The position numbers were made by a program, and so were the translations under genes. A stretch of 24,091 bases of DNA from an uncultured Parabacteroides sp. (lineage in GTDB: Bacteria > Bacteroidota > Bacteroidia > Bacteroidales > Tannerellaceae): contig URGO01000028.1 of assembly GCA_900547435.1 (NCBI GenBank), positions 1 to 24,091 of the forward strand, read 5' to 3'. Positions 7,652 through 16,010 of the stretch are shown piece after piece (positions within the stretch are counted from its first letter, which is position 1; every line of letters starts with the position of its first letter). The notes below the pieces were generated by a model that had not been told where the DNA came from, did not search any database, and saw only the letters and a program-made list of their open reading frames with translations.

Positions 7652-8971
7652 TTATCCCTTATAATTAATCCAACGGAGAATCTCCATGATGCCGGGTTTC
7701 TTGCCGTACATCAGAATACCGACGCGATAAATCTTACCGGAAACCCATACACACGCGATAGCCGTACCAAACAACAATACGAGGGAAAGAAGGTTTTCCC
7801 ATACCGGAATGTCGAAAGGCAAACGGACCATCATGACTATCGGCGATGTGAGCGGTATCAAAGAGCACCAGAACGCCAGCGGACCGTCCGGATTCTCTAC
7901 GCTATAAATACCGGCATAAAGCGCAAAGACCATCAGAACCATCATAGGGGTCATAAACTGGGATGAATCCTCCTGCTGGTCTACCGCACTTCCTATCGCG
8001 GCAAATAACGAAGCATACATCAGATACCCCCCGATGAAATAAAGTACGAAGTTAATGCTTAGTTGGGTTATTTGGATAGAATTCAAAATTTCCTGCAATT
8101 TAAGTGCCGTCGGATTGCCTATATCGGTTGCCATAGGCGTTTGGCTCATTTGGCTGGCCGCTACCATATCCGCGGTTTGTGCCGGATCTCCTCCCAACAA
8201 GAACATAGCGCCCGTCAGCAGAACGGTTGTCAGGATAGCCCAAAGGAATACTTGGGTCAGCCCGACCATACCGATACCTATGATTTTTCCCATCATCAAG
8301 TCGAACGGACGGACGGATGATACCATCACTTCCATGATACGGTTGGTTTTCTCTTCCATTACACCTTGCATGACCATGGCTCCGTAAATCATGATGAACA
8401 TATAGATGAGGAAAGTCAGAATAAAGCCTGCAATAGAGGCTACTTCGGCAGAAGTCGTATTTGCCGATCCGTCTTCCTCCCATTTAATCGTCTGCAAATC
8501 GCATGAGACCTTACTCTCTTCGATGATATTCTTCAGATTGGGAATATGGAATGATGCCAACTTCTCATCTCTCAGCATTTCGTTTAGTTGACTTGCTACC
8601 TTTTCCTTGATACTCATCGGTATCTGTTTTTGCGAGTAAAGAACGGCCGCTTTAGGGTTCTGAAGCAAATCTCCGTTTATCGATAAGAACGCGTAAATTT
8701 CTTTATCGGGGTCGTTCCGGTACGATTCCATATCCCCATCGGCAGATACAAATTCTATTTCTTCTGTATTTTGGAGTAGCGGCGCATATTTGCCGACCGA
8801 GTCCAATACGGCGATTTTCTTGACTTCGTCTCCTTTTATGGAAGATAACCAGAGCGGGACGAAAACTAATGCCGCAAATAATATGGGTGTCAGGAACGTG
8901 AGGAGCAGGAATGATTTCTTACTGACGCGTTGTACGTATTCTCTTTTTATGATTAATCCGATTTTACTCAT
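7652..8971 (-). CDS. ABC-2 type transporter permease (NatB-like)
   Basis: The membrane subunit of an ABC exporter, 439 residues. One N-terminal transmembrane segment (about 20-44) is followed by a large extracytoplasmic region (about 45-180). A cluster of further segments then runs from about 180 to 425, the ABC2_membrane_3/NatB layout. The cytoplasmic sequence EEKTNRIMEVMVSSVRPFDLMMGK is a typical coupling region of this family. It follows its ATPase with a 3-bp gap, so the two are certainly co-transcribed. NatAB of Bacillus exports sodium, but substrates of Bacteroidales homologues are generally not known and the sequence does not reveal one here. Confidence 0.9.
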   Translation of the reverse strand: MSKIGLIIKREYVQRVSKKSFLLLTFLTPILFAALVFVPLWLSSIKGDEVKKIAVLDSVGKYAPLLQNTEEIEFVSADGDMESYRNDPDKEIYAFLSINGDLLQNPKAAVLYSQKQIPMSIKEKVASQLNEMLRDEKLASFHIPNLKNIIEESKVSCDLQTIKWEEDGSANTTSAEVASIAGFILTFLIYMFIMIYGAMVMQGVMEEKTNRIMEVMVSSVRPFDLMMGKIIGIGMVGLTQVFLWAILTTVLLTGAMFLLGGDPAQTADMVAASQMSQTPMATDIGNPTALKLQEILNSIQITQLSINFVLYFIGGYLMYASLFAAIGSAVDQQEDSSQFMTPMMVLMVFALYAGIYSVENPDGPLAFWCSLIPLTSPIVMMVRLPFDIPVWENLLSLVLLFGTAIACVWVSGKIYRVGILMYGKKPGIMEILRWINYKG

Positions 8972-8974
8972 CTT

Positions 8975-9910
8975 TTATTCTGCATTAACGGGGTTATTAG
9001 ATACTACTTGAATAAATATATCGTGCATGGAAGGTATCTCTTCGGAGAAAGAAAGTATCTCGGCACGGCTGCATAGGTCGCGGAGTAATTCCGAATTGCT
9101 TGCATCTGGTTGTTTCTTGATACATATATTATATATATGTTCGTTTTCCTGAACACGACTTAATTCAGTGCAAAGCGGACCGTCAAGCGAAGGAATATTT
9201 CCATCAGATGCCTGGATCCGGATGTGGTAACGATTTGTTTTGAACTGGTTGCGTACCTCGTGGACAGAACCTTTCAGTACAACATGCGAATGGTTGATCA
9301 GGGCAATATGGTCGCAAATTTCTTCAACCGAAGCCATATTGTGCGTGGAAAAGATAATGGTATGTCCTTTATCTTTCAGTTCCAGAATCTCCTGCTTCAG
9401 GCGATCGGCGTTGACAGGGTCAAATCCGCTGAACGGCTCGTCCAGAATCAGAAGTTTGGGGGCATGGATAGCTGTGATGACGAATTGCACTTTTTGTTGC
9501 ATACCTTTCGACAGCTCTTCCAATTTTTTGTTCCACCAAGGCATGATGTCAAACTTTTCGAACCAGTATTGTAAACGTGTTTTCGCCGCTTTATAAGACA
9601 ATCCTTTCAGCTGGGCCAAATAGACAGCTTGTTCTCCAACTTTCATTTTCTTGTATAAACCGCGCTCTTCGGGCAGATAGCCGATTTGGTAAATGTCTTC
9701 CGGACGAGACGGGTGTCCGTCAAAAAATACTTCCCCACTATCCGGAGCCGTAATGCGGTTGATGATTCTTATCAGGGTCGTTTTGCCGGCTCCATTAGGC
9801 CCTAACAACCCGAATATTTTACCTTCGGGTACTTGTATGCTGACCTTGTCTAATGCCAAATGGTTAGCATACTGTTTCATTACGTCATGTGTTTCTAATA
9901 AATATTCCAT
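8975..9910 (-). CDS. ABC transporter ATP-binding protein (NatA-like)
   Basis: The ATPase partner of the permease at 7652-8971. Walker A is GPNGAGKTT (37-45), the ABC signature is LSKGMQQ (133-139), Walker B is LLILDEP (153-159), and the switch histidine is H190 (FSTHNM). Behind the nucleotide-binding domain is a C-terminal extension of about 90 residues (from about 220) of the DUF4162 type common in this exporter group. The length of 311 residues is normal. The gene is preceded by a 118-bp gap full of degenerate 8-bp repeats, and no good promoter match was found there. Confidence 0.93.
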   Translation of the reverse strand: MEYLLETHDVMKQYANHLALDKVSIQVPEGKIFGLLGPNGAGKTTLIRIINRITAPDSGEVFFDGHPSRPEDIYQIGYLPEERGLYKKMKVGEQAVYLAQLKGLSYKAAKTRLQYWFEKFDIMPWWNKKLEELSKGMQQKVQFVITAIHAPKLLILDEPFSGFDPVNADRLKQEILELKDKGHTIIFSTHNMASVEEICDHIALINHSHVVLKGSVHEVRNQFKTNRYHIRIQASDGNIPSLDGPLCTELSRVQENEHIYNICIKKQPDASNSELLRDLCSRAEILSFSEEIPSMHDIFIQVVSNNPVNAE

Positions 9911-9917
9911 ATAATCA

Positions 9918-10007
9918 GTTTATAAGTTTTCAGTTTTTGAGTTTATGAGTTTTTTGTTTTCACGTAAAGTATAGCAAGAACTTATAAGTGAACAAACTCA
10001 TCAACTC
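9918..10007. repeat. degenerate 8-bp repeat arrays in inverted arrangement
   Basis: Units of seven or eight bases starting with GTTT (GTTTATAA, GTTTTTGA, GTTTATGA and variants) run from 9918 to 9963. On the opposite strand GTTGATGA and GTTTGTTC occur at 9991-10006. The two arrays pair: 9939-9955 and 9991-10007 match at 15 of 17 positions. The region lies between the dnaG stop and the ATPase start and may end or process the dnaG transcript. It fills most of the gap. Confidence 0.65.
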
Positions 10008-10028
10008 CCCAGACTGAATATTTAAGCT

Positions 10029-12065
10029 TTACATTTTCAATATAATCCTTTCCCCCAGTTCTTTAGACAAGATCTTCTTGATCTCGTTCAGCTGAGTGAT
10101 TTCTTCCATGATTTGCTTCATCTGCTCGATGGCCTCCGGTGAAATTTGTTTAAGAGCTTCTTGCTTTTCGCGTATCTGACGCAATATATAAGCCTCTTTC
10201 AGGGCGAATAGATCGCGTACGACAAGCTGGTCCAAGCGTTCTTCTTCCGGTTCCACTTCCCGATACTTGAAATGATACTTGCTAAGCTGGTACTTCTCGC
10301 TCATCAAGTCGGCGGCTATACGGCTGACCATCGGATCCGGATGAGCCAAGAAATAGCGATGAGCCACAAATCCATCTTCATGACAACGATTGGCGGCTTC
10401 GTCCAGCATTTGTTTGAATACCGGTGTATAAAAGGTAAGTCCGTCATTTTCCAATTCGGAATGAATATATTCCGCCACACGAATCCTTTCCTGCTCATTG
10501 GTATTTTCATCCGTATAATCATATAAAATCTGTTCGCCATAGCGCACTACATACCGCAATAAGGCAATCTCAAACGGTTCATAAGGCGATCGTTCGGAAA
10601 CGGTAGGCTTATGCGGCTGAGGGGCAGGCCCTTCAGCCGGTAAGTTGGTCGTAGCATCCTTACTCTTTTCTTCGGGTCGCACATCAACCGGAGTATCTGT
10701 TTGAGAAACTGTATTTTGAATCTCTGTTTGCGGTTGGCGTTGTGGCCTGTTCTGTTCGTTGCGGGACAAACGGATTTTGTTCACCTCGTTCAACACGACT
10801 TGCTCGTCAATCTCCATTTTCGCGCTGCATTCGCGTATATAGATAGTCCGCGTAATATTGTCCGGCACGATGGCAATGGTCCGGATAATATCCCCAATCA
10901 GCGCGGAACGCTTTACCGGGTCGTTGCCGGCCTCCGCCAAAAGCAATTTTGTCTTGAACCGGACAAAATCCGTTTCGTTTTGCCGGATAAATTCGGCAAA
11001 CTCACTTGCGCTATGCGAGCGGGCAAACGAGTCCGGGTCCTCGCCATCCGGCAACAAAACCACTTTGACATTCATGCCCTCCTCCAACAAAAGGTCTATT
11101 CCGCGTATAGCCGCCTTGATGCCGGCCGCATCACCGTCATACAAGACGGTAATATTATTGGTAAAACGATGAATCAGGCGGATTTGCCCATGAGTCAATG
11201 CAGTTCCGGATGAGGCAACTACATTTTCAACACCTGACTGGTGCATGGAAATAACATCCGTGTAGCCTTCCACCAAGAAACATCTGTCGGCTTTGACAAT
11301 AGCCTGCTTCGCAAAATAGATGCCGTACAGCTCGTTGCTTTTATGATAGATTTCGCTTTCCGGGGAATTGACATATTTGGCGGTTTTCTCGTCTTTCTTC
11401 AATACACGTCCGCCAAAAGCTACTACTTTCCCGCTTAATGAATGTACCGGAAAGATAACCCTCCCCCGAAAACGGTCGTTGACCCTTCCGTCATCGTAGG
11501 CTATGACCAGTCCTGTCTTTTCCAAGTATTCTTTCTTATAGCCGCTTTTCAGGGCTGCCTGATAGAGCGCGTCACGTTGTTCGAGGCTATATCCTAACTG
11601 GAACTTCCGGATTGTGTCTTCCCGGAACCCTCGTTCGGCAAAATAACGCATACCGATAGTCTTACCGTCAATATGTTCGTTCAAGAGCATTGTGAAATAC
11701 TTTTGCGCCCACGCATTGACAATCAGCATACTCTCTCGGTCGCTTCGTATCTGTTTTTCCTTATCGGTCAGTTCACGTTCGTGAATCTCTATATTGTATT
11801 TCTTGGCCAGATAACGAAGGGCATCAAAATAGCTCAGTTGTTCGTGCTTCATGATAAAGTGGACCGCCGTTCCGCCTTCCCCGCAAGCAAAGCATTTGCA
11901 GATGTTTTTTGCCGGAGAGACATAAAAAGAGGGCGTCTTATCATCATGAAAAGGACAAAGACCGACATAGTTGACACCTCGTTTCCGGAGTGTAACGAAC
12001 TCAGATACCACGTCTACGATATTCGCGGCATCCAAGATGCGGTCGATGGTCGGTTGGTCTATCAT
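10029..12065 (-). CDS. dnaG: DNA primase
   Basis: Synthesises RNA primers at the replication fork. I chose the ATG at 12065 (MIDQPTIDRI, 678 residues) because homologues start there. A longer frame to 12146 adds 27 residues of poor quality and would run over the promoter region. The zinc-binding domain is C37-x2-H40 and C58-x2-C61 (CPFH, CFAC). The TOPRIM catalytic core follows: E266-G-Y-T-D270, D310-G-D312 and DPD at 343-345. A low-complexity linker rich in Q, P, T and E spans about 432-492 and joins the core to the C-terminal helicase-interaction region. The gene is divergent from the DUF5106 gene with 87 bp between starts. No rpoD or rpsU neighbour is present, unlike the proteobacterial operon. 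Confidence 0.96.
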   Translation of the reverse strand: MIDQPTIDRILDAANIVDVVSEFVTLRKRGVNYVGLCPFHDDKTPSFYVSPAKNICKCFACGEGGTAVHFIMKHEQLSYFDALRYLAKKYNIEIHERELTDKEKQIRSDRESMLIVNAWAQKYFTMLLNEHIDGKTIGMRYFAERGFREDTIRKFQLGYSLEQRDALYQAALKSGYKKEYLEKTGLVIAYDDGRVNDRFRGRVIFPVHSLSGKVVAFGGRVLKKDEKTAKYVNSPESEIYHKSNELYGIYFAKQAIVKADRCFLVEGYTDVISMHQSGVENVVASSGTALTHGQIRLIHRFTNNITVLYDGDAAGIKAAIRGIDLLLEEGMNVKVVLLPDGEDPDSFARSHSASEFAEFIRQNETDFVRFKTKLLLAEAGNDPVKRSALIGDIIRTIAIVPDNITRTIYIRECSAKMEIDEQVVLNEVNKIRLSRNEQNRPQRQPQTEIQNTVSQTDTPVDVRPEEKSKDATTNLPAEGPAPQPHKPTVSERSPYEPFEIALLRYVVRYGEQILYDYTDENTNEQERIRVAEYIHSELENDGLTFYTPVFKQMLDEAANRCHEDGFVAHRYFLAHPDPMVSRIAADLMSEKYQLSKYHFKYREVEPEEERLDQLVVRDLFALKEAYILRQIREKQEALKQISPEAIEQMKQIMEEITQLNEIKKILSKELGERIILKM

Positions 12066-12092
12066 ATCTTTTTCTTCTAAATTAAAGTGGGA

Positions 12093-12100
12093 CAAAAATA
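12093..12100 (-). promoter_or_regulatory. -7 element of the dnaG promoter
   Basis: TATTTTTG on the minus strand matches TAnnTTTG exactly, 28 bp before the chosen dnaG ATG. No clear -33 element is seen. The position supports the shorter dnaG start. Confidence 0.45.
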
Positions 12101-12122
12101 CGATAAATCCACAGAAATAGTA

Positions 12123-12130
12123 TAAGTTTG
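12123..12130 (+). promoter_or_regulatory. -7 element of the DUF5106 gene promoter
   Basis: TAAGTTTG on the plus strand matches TAnnTTTG, 22 bp before the ATG at 12153. The -33 region is poor. It is divergent from, and 22 bp apart from, the dnaG -7 element, so the two promoters share upstream DNA. Confidence 0.4.
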
Positions 12131-12152
12131 CAGAGAAATCAAACAAACGTGT

Positions 12153-13079
12153 ATGGACATGACAAAAATTATCTCATTCTTTATTCTTCTGGCAACCCTG
12201 TTTTTATCGCCGGCTTATGTGGAAGCGCAAGAGTCGGATGGAATAAAATTGCCGGTTATTCCTACGGAACTTCGCACTCCTGCGGAACGTGCCTCTTATC
12301 TGGTGGCTCATTATTGGGACAATTTCGCTTTCGGCGATAGTTTGCAATATATAAACCATCCGGAGAACGTAGAACAGATTGTTGTCAACTTTATTGACCT
12401 GTTCCGATTGGTCCCATCTGAAGAAGCAGGGCTGGCACTCGCTCAAGTTATGAAGCAGGCTTCTTGTACACGGAACGGTCTTTTCTTTTTCTACAATACT
12501 TTCGAGAAATATTTGTATGATTTGGCCTCGCCCATGCGTAATGAAATCTATTTTATTCCGGTGTTGGAACAGATGGTGGCATCAGACCGGCTTAGTGCCG
12601 ATGACAAGATTCGCCCGGAGATGTTATTGCAATCGGTCCGGAAGAATAGGGCAGGTGCCCCGGCCACAGATTTCCTTTATACCTTGGCTGATGGCTCTCA
12701 GCAATCGCTTTTTGCGCTTCAGGCAGAGTGGACCTTGCTTCTGTTCTTTGACCCGGATTGCGATGAATGCCATCAGGCGATTCAGGAAATACAACAAAAT
12801 AGTTTCTTTCAGAAGTTGATAGAGCAAAAGAAACTAACCCTTTTAGCCGTTTATCCGGGAGATAATCTCAATCATTGGAGATTAATGCAACCCAACTTGC
12901 CGGCCGATTGGCTTGTCGCTTACGATAAAGAGCAAACCATTTATGTCAAAGAGCTGTATGACATACTCGGATTCCCGTCTCTTTATTTATTGGATAGCCA
13001 AAAGATTGTCCGGTTGAAAGATACCTCTCCCGCACAGGTGGAAGCGTATCTCAAGGAGACCTTTATGGTTGACGAGTGA
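12153..13079 (+). CDS. secreted DUF5106 / thioredoxin-like protein
   Basis: The only confident plus-strand gene. The 308-residue product has a signal peptide (hydrophobic 5-20, likely cut after VEAQ near residue 26) and so acts in the periplasm. Residues about 35-165 are an all-helical region resembling DUF5106. Residues about 167-305 are a thioredoxin fold with C203-D-E-C206 after FFDPD, and a probable cis-proline in GFPSLYLL near residue 290. This is the TlpA/ResA-like layout seen in many Bacteroidales redox proteins, and a thiol-disulfide role is an inference. An ATG two codons downstream is an alternative start. The final codons (VDE and stop) fall in an 8-bp repeat, so the natural C-terminus may have been changed by repeat insertion. 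Confidence 0.85.
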   Translation: MDMTKIISFFILLATLFLSPAYVEAQESDGIKLPVIPTELRTPAERASYLVAHYWDNFAFGDSLQYINHPENVEQIVVNFIDLFRLVPSEEAGLALAQVMKQASCTRNGLFFFYNTFEKYLYDLASPMRNEIYFIPVLEQMVASDRLSADDKIRPEMLLQSVRKNRAGAPATDFLYTLADGSQQSLFALQAEWTLLLFFDPDCDECHQAIQEIQQNSFFQKLIEQKKLTLLAVYPGDNLNHWRLMQPNLPADWLVAYDKEQTIYVKELYDILGFPSLYLLDSQKIVRLKDTSPAQVEAYLKETFMVDE

Positions 13080-13099
13080 ACAAGTTAACAAGGCTTGTA
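13068..13099 (+). repeat. 8-bp tandem repeats overlapping a gene end
   Basis: GTTGACGA, GTGAACAA, GTTAACAA and GGCTTGTA follow one another without gaps. The TGA stop of the thioredoxin-like gene (13077-13079) lies in the second unit. Further octamers GTTGACAA (13124-13131) and GATAACGA (13132-13139), and two GTTGACAA copies on the other strand near 13165-13181, continue the family. Confidence 0.8.
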
Positions 13100-13121
13100 G
13101 AGACGCAAGATTTTGCGTCTC
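13100..13121. terminator. perfect 9-bp hairpin in the convergent gap
   Basis: GAGACGCAA (13100-13108) pairs with TTGCGTCTC (13113-13121) around a GATT loop. It lies 21 bp after the stop of the plus-strand gene and could end transcription in either direction. It is inserted between octamer-type repeats and may itself be a dispersed repeat. Confidence 0.6.
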
Positions 13122-13122
13122 C

Positions 13123-13173
13123 AGTTGACAAGATAACGAGGCCTAAGCCTTGTTATCTGAAGCCTTGTCAACT
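13123..13173. terminator. long two-part hairpin between convergent genes
   Basis: The inner stem 13132-13142 pairs with 13147-13157 (11 bp, one G-U) over a CTAA loop. The outer stem AGTTGACAA (13123-13131) pairs with TTGTCAACT (13165-13173), with a seven-base bulge on one side. It is placed where a bidirectional terminator is expected, between the stops at 13079 and 13188. A run of six A follows at 13182-13187. Confidence 0.65.
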
Positions 13174-13187
13174 TGTCAACTAAAAAA

Positions 13188-14459
13188 TTACAATCCCAAC
13201 TCTACTTGGAAACGGAATTCCCAACGATTGTAGGTCGGGTCGACCGGATTTGCCTGATGATTGTAAGAAGCATCGGCTTGTACCTTCAGACTATGCCCGA
13301 TTAAATAACGGGTTACACCGATAGTCGTTTGGTTATAATTCTTATATCCGACCAAGGGCTGGACTTCTTTGTCGGGGAAAAGGGTTGAGTTACGCAGGGC
13401 TATCTCCCAATTCTTCGGGAAAAGGTAGCTGGTCTGGATATTCAATCCGTTTCCGGTATAGATGCAGGTCGATGGTTCGCCGGTAAAGAGCGGATTATCG
13501 GTCTTTCTTCCCATAAAGTCGGTATAGAACGCAAAACCATTATATTTCAAGATGAAATCGACAAAATAGCTATGCAGGTTGCGCATTTCATCGTTGGGAA
13601 TATATGCCCCATTCTGGCCCTGCAGGCGGGTCGTGTTATTGTTGAATGAATAGGCTCCGGCGAGGAGGAACTTGACCCTCTCTTCCCGTTCGAAATCTCC
13701 TTCCGCCACATCGCCCAACGCTTTGAATCGGCCCAGCGGGAACAATTCCACGCGACCGGTATAGGCGAATCCGCCCTTATCGCTGGTGCTCCAGTTGCGT
13801 CCTTCGCCCAGCGTAATGGAACCCTTCAGGGCCATATTGAAATCATTGAACAATGGTTTGTAGTATTCGGCAAAGAATCCGAAATCACGGTCCAGATTAA
13901 ATTCAGAGTTGACAATACTCCGGTCTACGAATTGCAAGGCACTGGAGGAGTTGACCCGTGCGCGATTTGCTTTGATTTTGGTTTGTCCGAATCCCAGACT
14001 CAAGTGATCGTTCGGCATATAATATACCATAGCATCGCGCACAATGTTCACATTCCCATTCGGAATGTCTTTTGCGTCGTAAGGCGTAAATCCCAATTGG
14101 ATGGAATAGAGCAGTTTCGGAGAGAATATGTACCCGTCGAAGCGTAAACGCAGACGTTTCACGCGTGCTTCGGTATCGGTATGCGAGAAATTATCGTCAA
14201 AGTCAAACGCCAGCATATTTTGCATTCGGAAGCGCATAGTCATCTTGTACAGTTTGTTTTGCGGCTCGAAGGAGATACCTTTGCCGACCTCAATGTTCGG
14301 CATATTCCGCAGATGTTCTATCATCTCTTCCGATTGTTCCTCTTCGGAAAGTAAGGAATCAAGGCGGGAAAGCAGGCTATTGGCCGGCTTTTCTTGTGCC
14401 CAGGCAAATGTGCAACTTACCATCAGGCTGAAAACAAGTGCAATATTTCTAAATCTCAT
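13188..14459 (-). CDS. outer-membrane porin, phosphate-selective O/P type
   Basis: A 423-residue beta-barrel protein. A signal peptide (residues 1-21, cut after FAWA) is followed by a short charged helical region (about 27-50), then alternating amphipathic strands to the end. GYIFSPKLLYSIQLGF, LSLGFGQTKIKANRARV and the closing RWEFRFQVELGL are typical of the porin O/P group found widely in Bacteroidetes. The substrate cannot be told from sequence. It is preceded by an 85-bp gap with its own -7 element and is probably transcribed alone. It is similar in type to the porins at 18005 and 22065 but is clearly not a recent copy of either. Confidence 0.85.
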   Translation of the reverse strand: MRFRNIALVFSLMVSCTFAWAQEKPANSLLSRLDSLLSEEEQSEEMIEHLRNMPNIEVGKGISFEPQNKLYKMTMRFRMQNMLAFDFDDNFSHTDTEARVKRLRLRFDGYIFSPKLLYSIQLGFTPYDAKDIPNGNVNIVRDAMVYYMPNDHLSLGFGQTKIKANRARVNSSSALQFVDRSIVNSEFNLDRDFGFFAEYYKPLFNDFNMALKGSITLGEGRNWSTSDKGGFAYTGRVELFPLGRFKALGDVAEGDFEREERVKFLLAGAYSFNNNTTRLQGQNGAYIPNDEMRNLHSYFVDFILKYNGFAFYTDFMGRKTDNPLFTGEPSTCIYTGNGLNIQTSYLFPKNWEIALRNSTLFPDKEVQPLVGYKNYNQTTIGVTRYLIGHSLKVQADASYNHQANPVDPTYNRWEFRFQVELGL

Positions 14460-14475
14460 AAAACAAATTTTGCCA

Positions 14476-14483
14476 CAAAGATA
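14476..14483 (-). promoter_or_regulatory. -7 element before the porin gene
   Basis: TATCTTTG on the minus strand matches TAnnTTTG. A TTTG (14499-14502 on the minus strand) lies only 15 bp upstream, shorter than the usual spacing of about 20. Confidence 0.4.
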
Positions 14484-14544
14484 CGTTGCCTTCCATTACA
14501 AACCGGAGACATCTTTGTTACAATTCTGTTTCAAGACGAAATAA

Positions 14545-15150
14545 TTATTTGATATCGCTCAACTCAACCAATTTATTTACAATGGCATAAATTGTCAAAC
14601 CGCTCGGACTATGAATCTGGAGCTTACGGGCGATGTTGCGCCGGTGCGTGATGACCGTGTGCGTAGACAGGAAAAGCCGGTCGGCTATCTCCCGATTGGT
14701 CATTCCTTTGACCACACAAACCACAATCTCTTTCTCCCGCGCGCTCAGGCTCTGCTGCTCTTCGTTCGTCCCGTCGGCGTTTTCGTCTTCAACAACGATA
14801 AGGCGCTCTATCTTCTCTTTAATCCGGTTCTGTTCATCATATAGGTTTATTTGTTCATCGTATGAACGAAGCCATTCTTCCGGATAAAGGCAGGAGACCA
14901 GTGCGACCAGCTTCATGTTCGTGCATCCGCTCTCTTCTTTCAGGTGATGAAAGGAGTGGCCTTGCAAGGATTGCGGATTGGCTATCAGAATATCCGGCTT
15001 ATGGATTTGCAGAGATTCTATAAGCGATTCGTTTCCCGCTATTTCGGACACCGAAACCGGTAAACCGGACAATTTCCGGAGCAGGTTGCTTAGTCCGCTT
15101 CGAATGATTATTGAAGGCTCGATGATTGCTATTCGCAGATTAGCATTCAT
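14545..15150 (-). CDS. LuxR-type regulator with degenerate receiver domain
   Basis: I chose the ATG at 15150 (201 residues) over a TTG at 15156, which would overlap the previous stop. Residues about 5-120 align with a response-regulator receiver. Key positions are changed: the acidic pair is E11-P12, and the phospho-acceptor aspartate is N58 (PDILIANPQ). The conserved lysine region is absent. Phosphorylation by a partner kinase is therefore unlikely. Residues about 134-198 are a complete GerE/LuxR helix-turn-helix (SLSAREKEIVVCVVKGMTNREIADRLFLS minus its end). It starts 2 bp after the hemerythrin gene stop, so the two are surely co-expressed and probably act together. A DNA-binding regulator responding to iron, oxygen or NO state through its partner is my inference. 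Confidence 0.85.
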   Translation of the reverse strand: MNANLRIAIIEPSIIIRSGLSNLLRKLSGLPVSVSEIAGNESLIESLQIHKPDILIANPQSLQGHSFHHLKEESGCTNMKLVALVSCLYPEEWLRSYDEQINLYDEQNRIKEKIERLIVVEDENADGTNEEQQSLSAREKEIVVCVVKGMTNREIADRLFLSTHTVITHRRNIARKLQIHSPSGLTIYAIVNKLVELSDIK

Positions 15151-15152
15151 GT

Positions 15153-15911
15153 TCAATCGTTTTTAAGCAAACGTTTTTCATAATCCAATACGGTAGGGAT
15201 AAATAGTTTATCTTCTATCCGTGTATGAGAGATTAAATCCTCTTCGGTCGTAAACAGGTCGAACAAGACGCTATTCAGCAGGTAACTTCCGGAGCCCGGA
15301 TAGTATTTAATCAGGATATTCTTCAGGTCGGATAGCTTCTTTTCTATCTGCTCATGGCGCCGGCTGAAGACCGAAATGTTATATTTCCCGTCCTGCTTTC
15401 CGTTCAGCAGGTCGCGCACATACGGGAAAGCCACTTTCTCTTCGTACATCATGTGCTTGTCCACTTCGGAGGCATATTCGTCGAAGAAGTTCCGGATAAC
15501 GAAGGCTACGTCCGGCTGGCAGGTAGAAATGGCATCCACCAGTTTGCGCCGGATATGCGGAAGCCGGAAATCCAGAAAGTAATCGTGCGCGTTATGCAGG
15601 TATAGCATCAGTGTTTCCAGCGATATACGGTGGCATATCTCCTCGGTAACGGACTGAATCTCTTCCGTCAGGAAGTTTACGACCGTCAGGAAGGTGTAGG
15701 CATCTACCTTGTTTTGCCGGCACACCTCACCGATGCTCTTCTCGCCAAAGCCCAATGCGATACCGAAGCGGCTCATCACCAGAACCATCGGATAGTTCCC
15801 GCAAATCAAGTCGCTCATCTTGTCTGTTTCCTTGTAAAGACCTTTTTTGTACATGACAATATCTAATTGTATAGGTATATGAGGTCTCAAAGATACATCT
15901 TTTTGTTCCAT
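15153..15911 (-). CDS. RIC/ScdA-like hemerythrin-domain protein
   Basis: A 252-residue cytoplasmic protein resembling the YtfE/ScdA (RIC) family of di-iron proteins linked to iron-sulfur cluster repair and NO stress. Likely iron ligands fit the YtfE spacing: H109, H153-x3-E157, H186, H229-x3-E233. The N-terminal region around residues 45-85 resembles the ScdA_N (DUF542) domain. However, the conserved Cys-Cys pair after RFGI is missing: it reads RFGIALGFGEKSIGEVC, leaving one cysteine at residue 64. The protein may therefore lack whatever chemistry that pair supports and act more as a sensor. It leads a two-gene unit with the LuxR-type regulator. The gap upstream holds two kinds of tandem repeat and no clear promoter. 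Confidence 0.85.
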   Translation of the reverse strand: MEQKDVSLRPHIPIQLDIVMYKKGLYKETDKMSDLICGNYPMVLVMSRFGIALGFGEKSIGEVCRQNKVDAYTFLTVVNFLTEEIQSVTEEICHRISLETLMLYLHNAHDYFLDFRLPHIRRKLVDAISTCQPDVAFVIRNFFDEYASEVDKHMMYEEKVAFPYVRDLLNGKQDGKYNISVFSRRHEQIEKKLSDLKNILIKYYPGSGSYLLNSVLFDLFTTEEDLISHTRIEDKLFIPTVLDYEKRLLKND

Positions 15912-15923
15912 AAATCCAATTTA

Positions 15924-15963
15924 GTTTATGAGTTTTTTAGTTTGTGGGTTTATTCGTTTAGAA
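15924..15963 (+). repeat. five 8-bp tandem units upstream of the hemerythrin gene
   Basis: GTTTATGA, GTTTTTTA, GTTTGTGG, GTTTATTC and GTTTAGAA run in exact 8-bp register. They begin 12 bp upstream of the hemerythrin start codon, so they occupy its leader or promoter. Confidence 0.75.
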
Positions 15964-16010
15964 ATAAAACTTATGCATGGGGCATATTTCCTAGAATGTT
16001 TGGGCTGATG

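Noticed and set aside
12066..12146. N-terminal extension of dnaG by 27 residues
   Set aside because: The extension is not like the primase N-terminus, and a good -7 promoter element (12093-12100) lies inside it.
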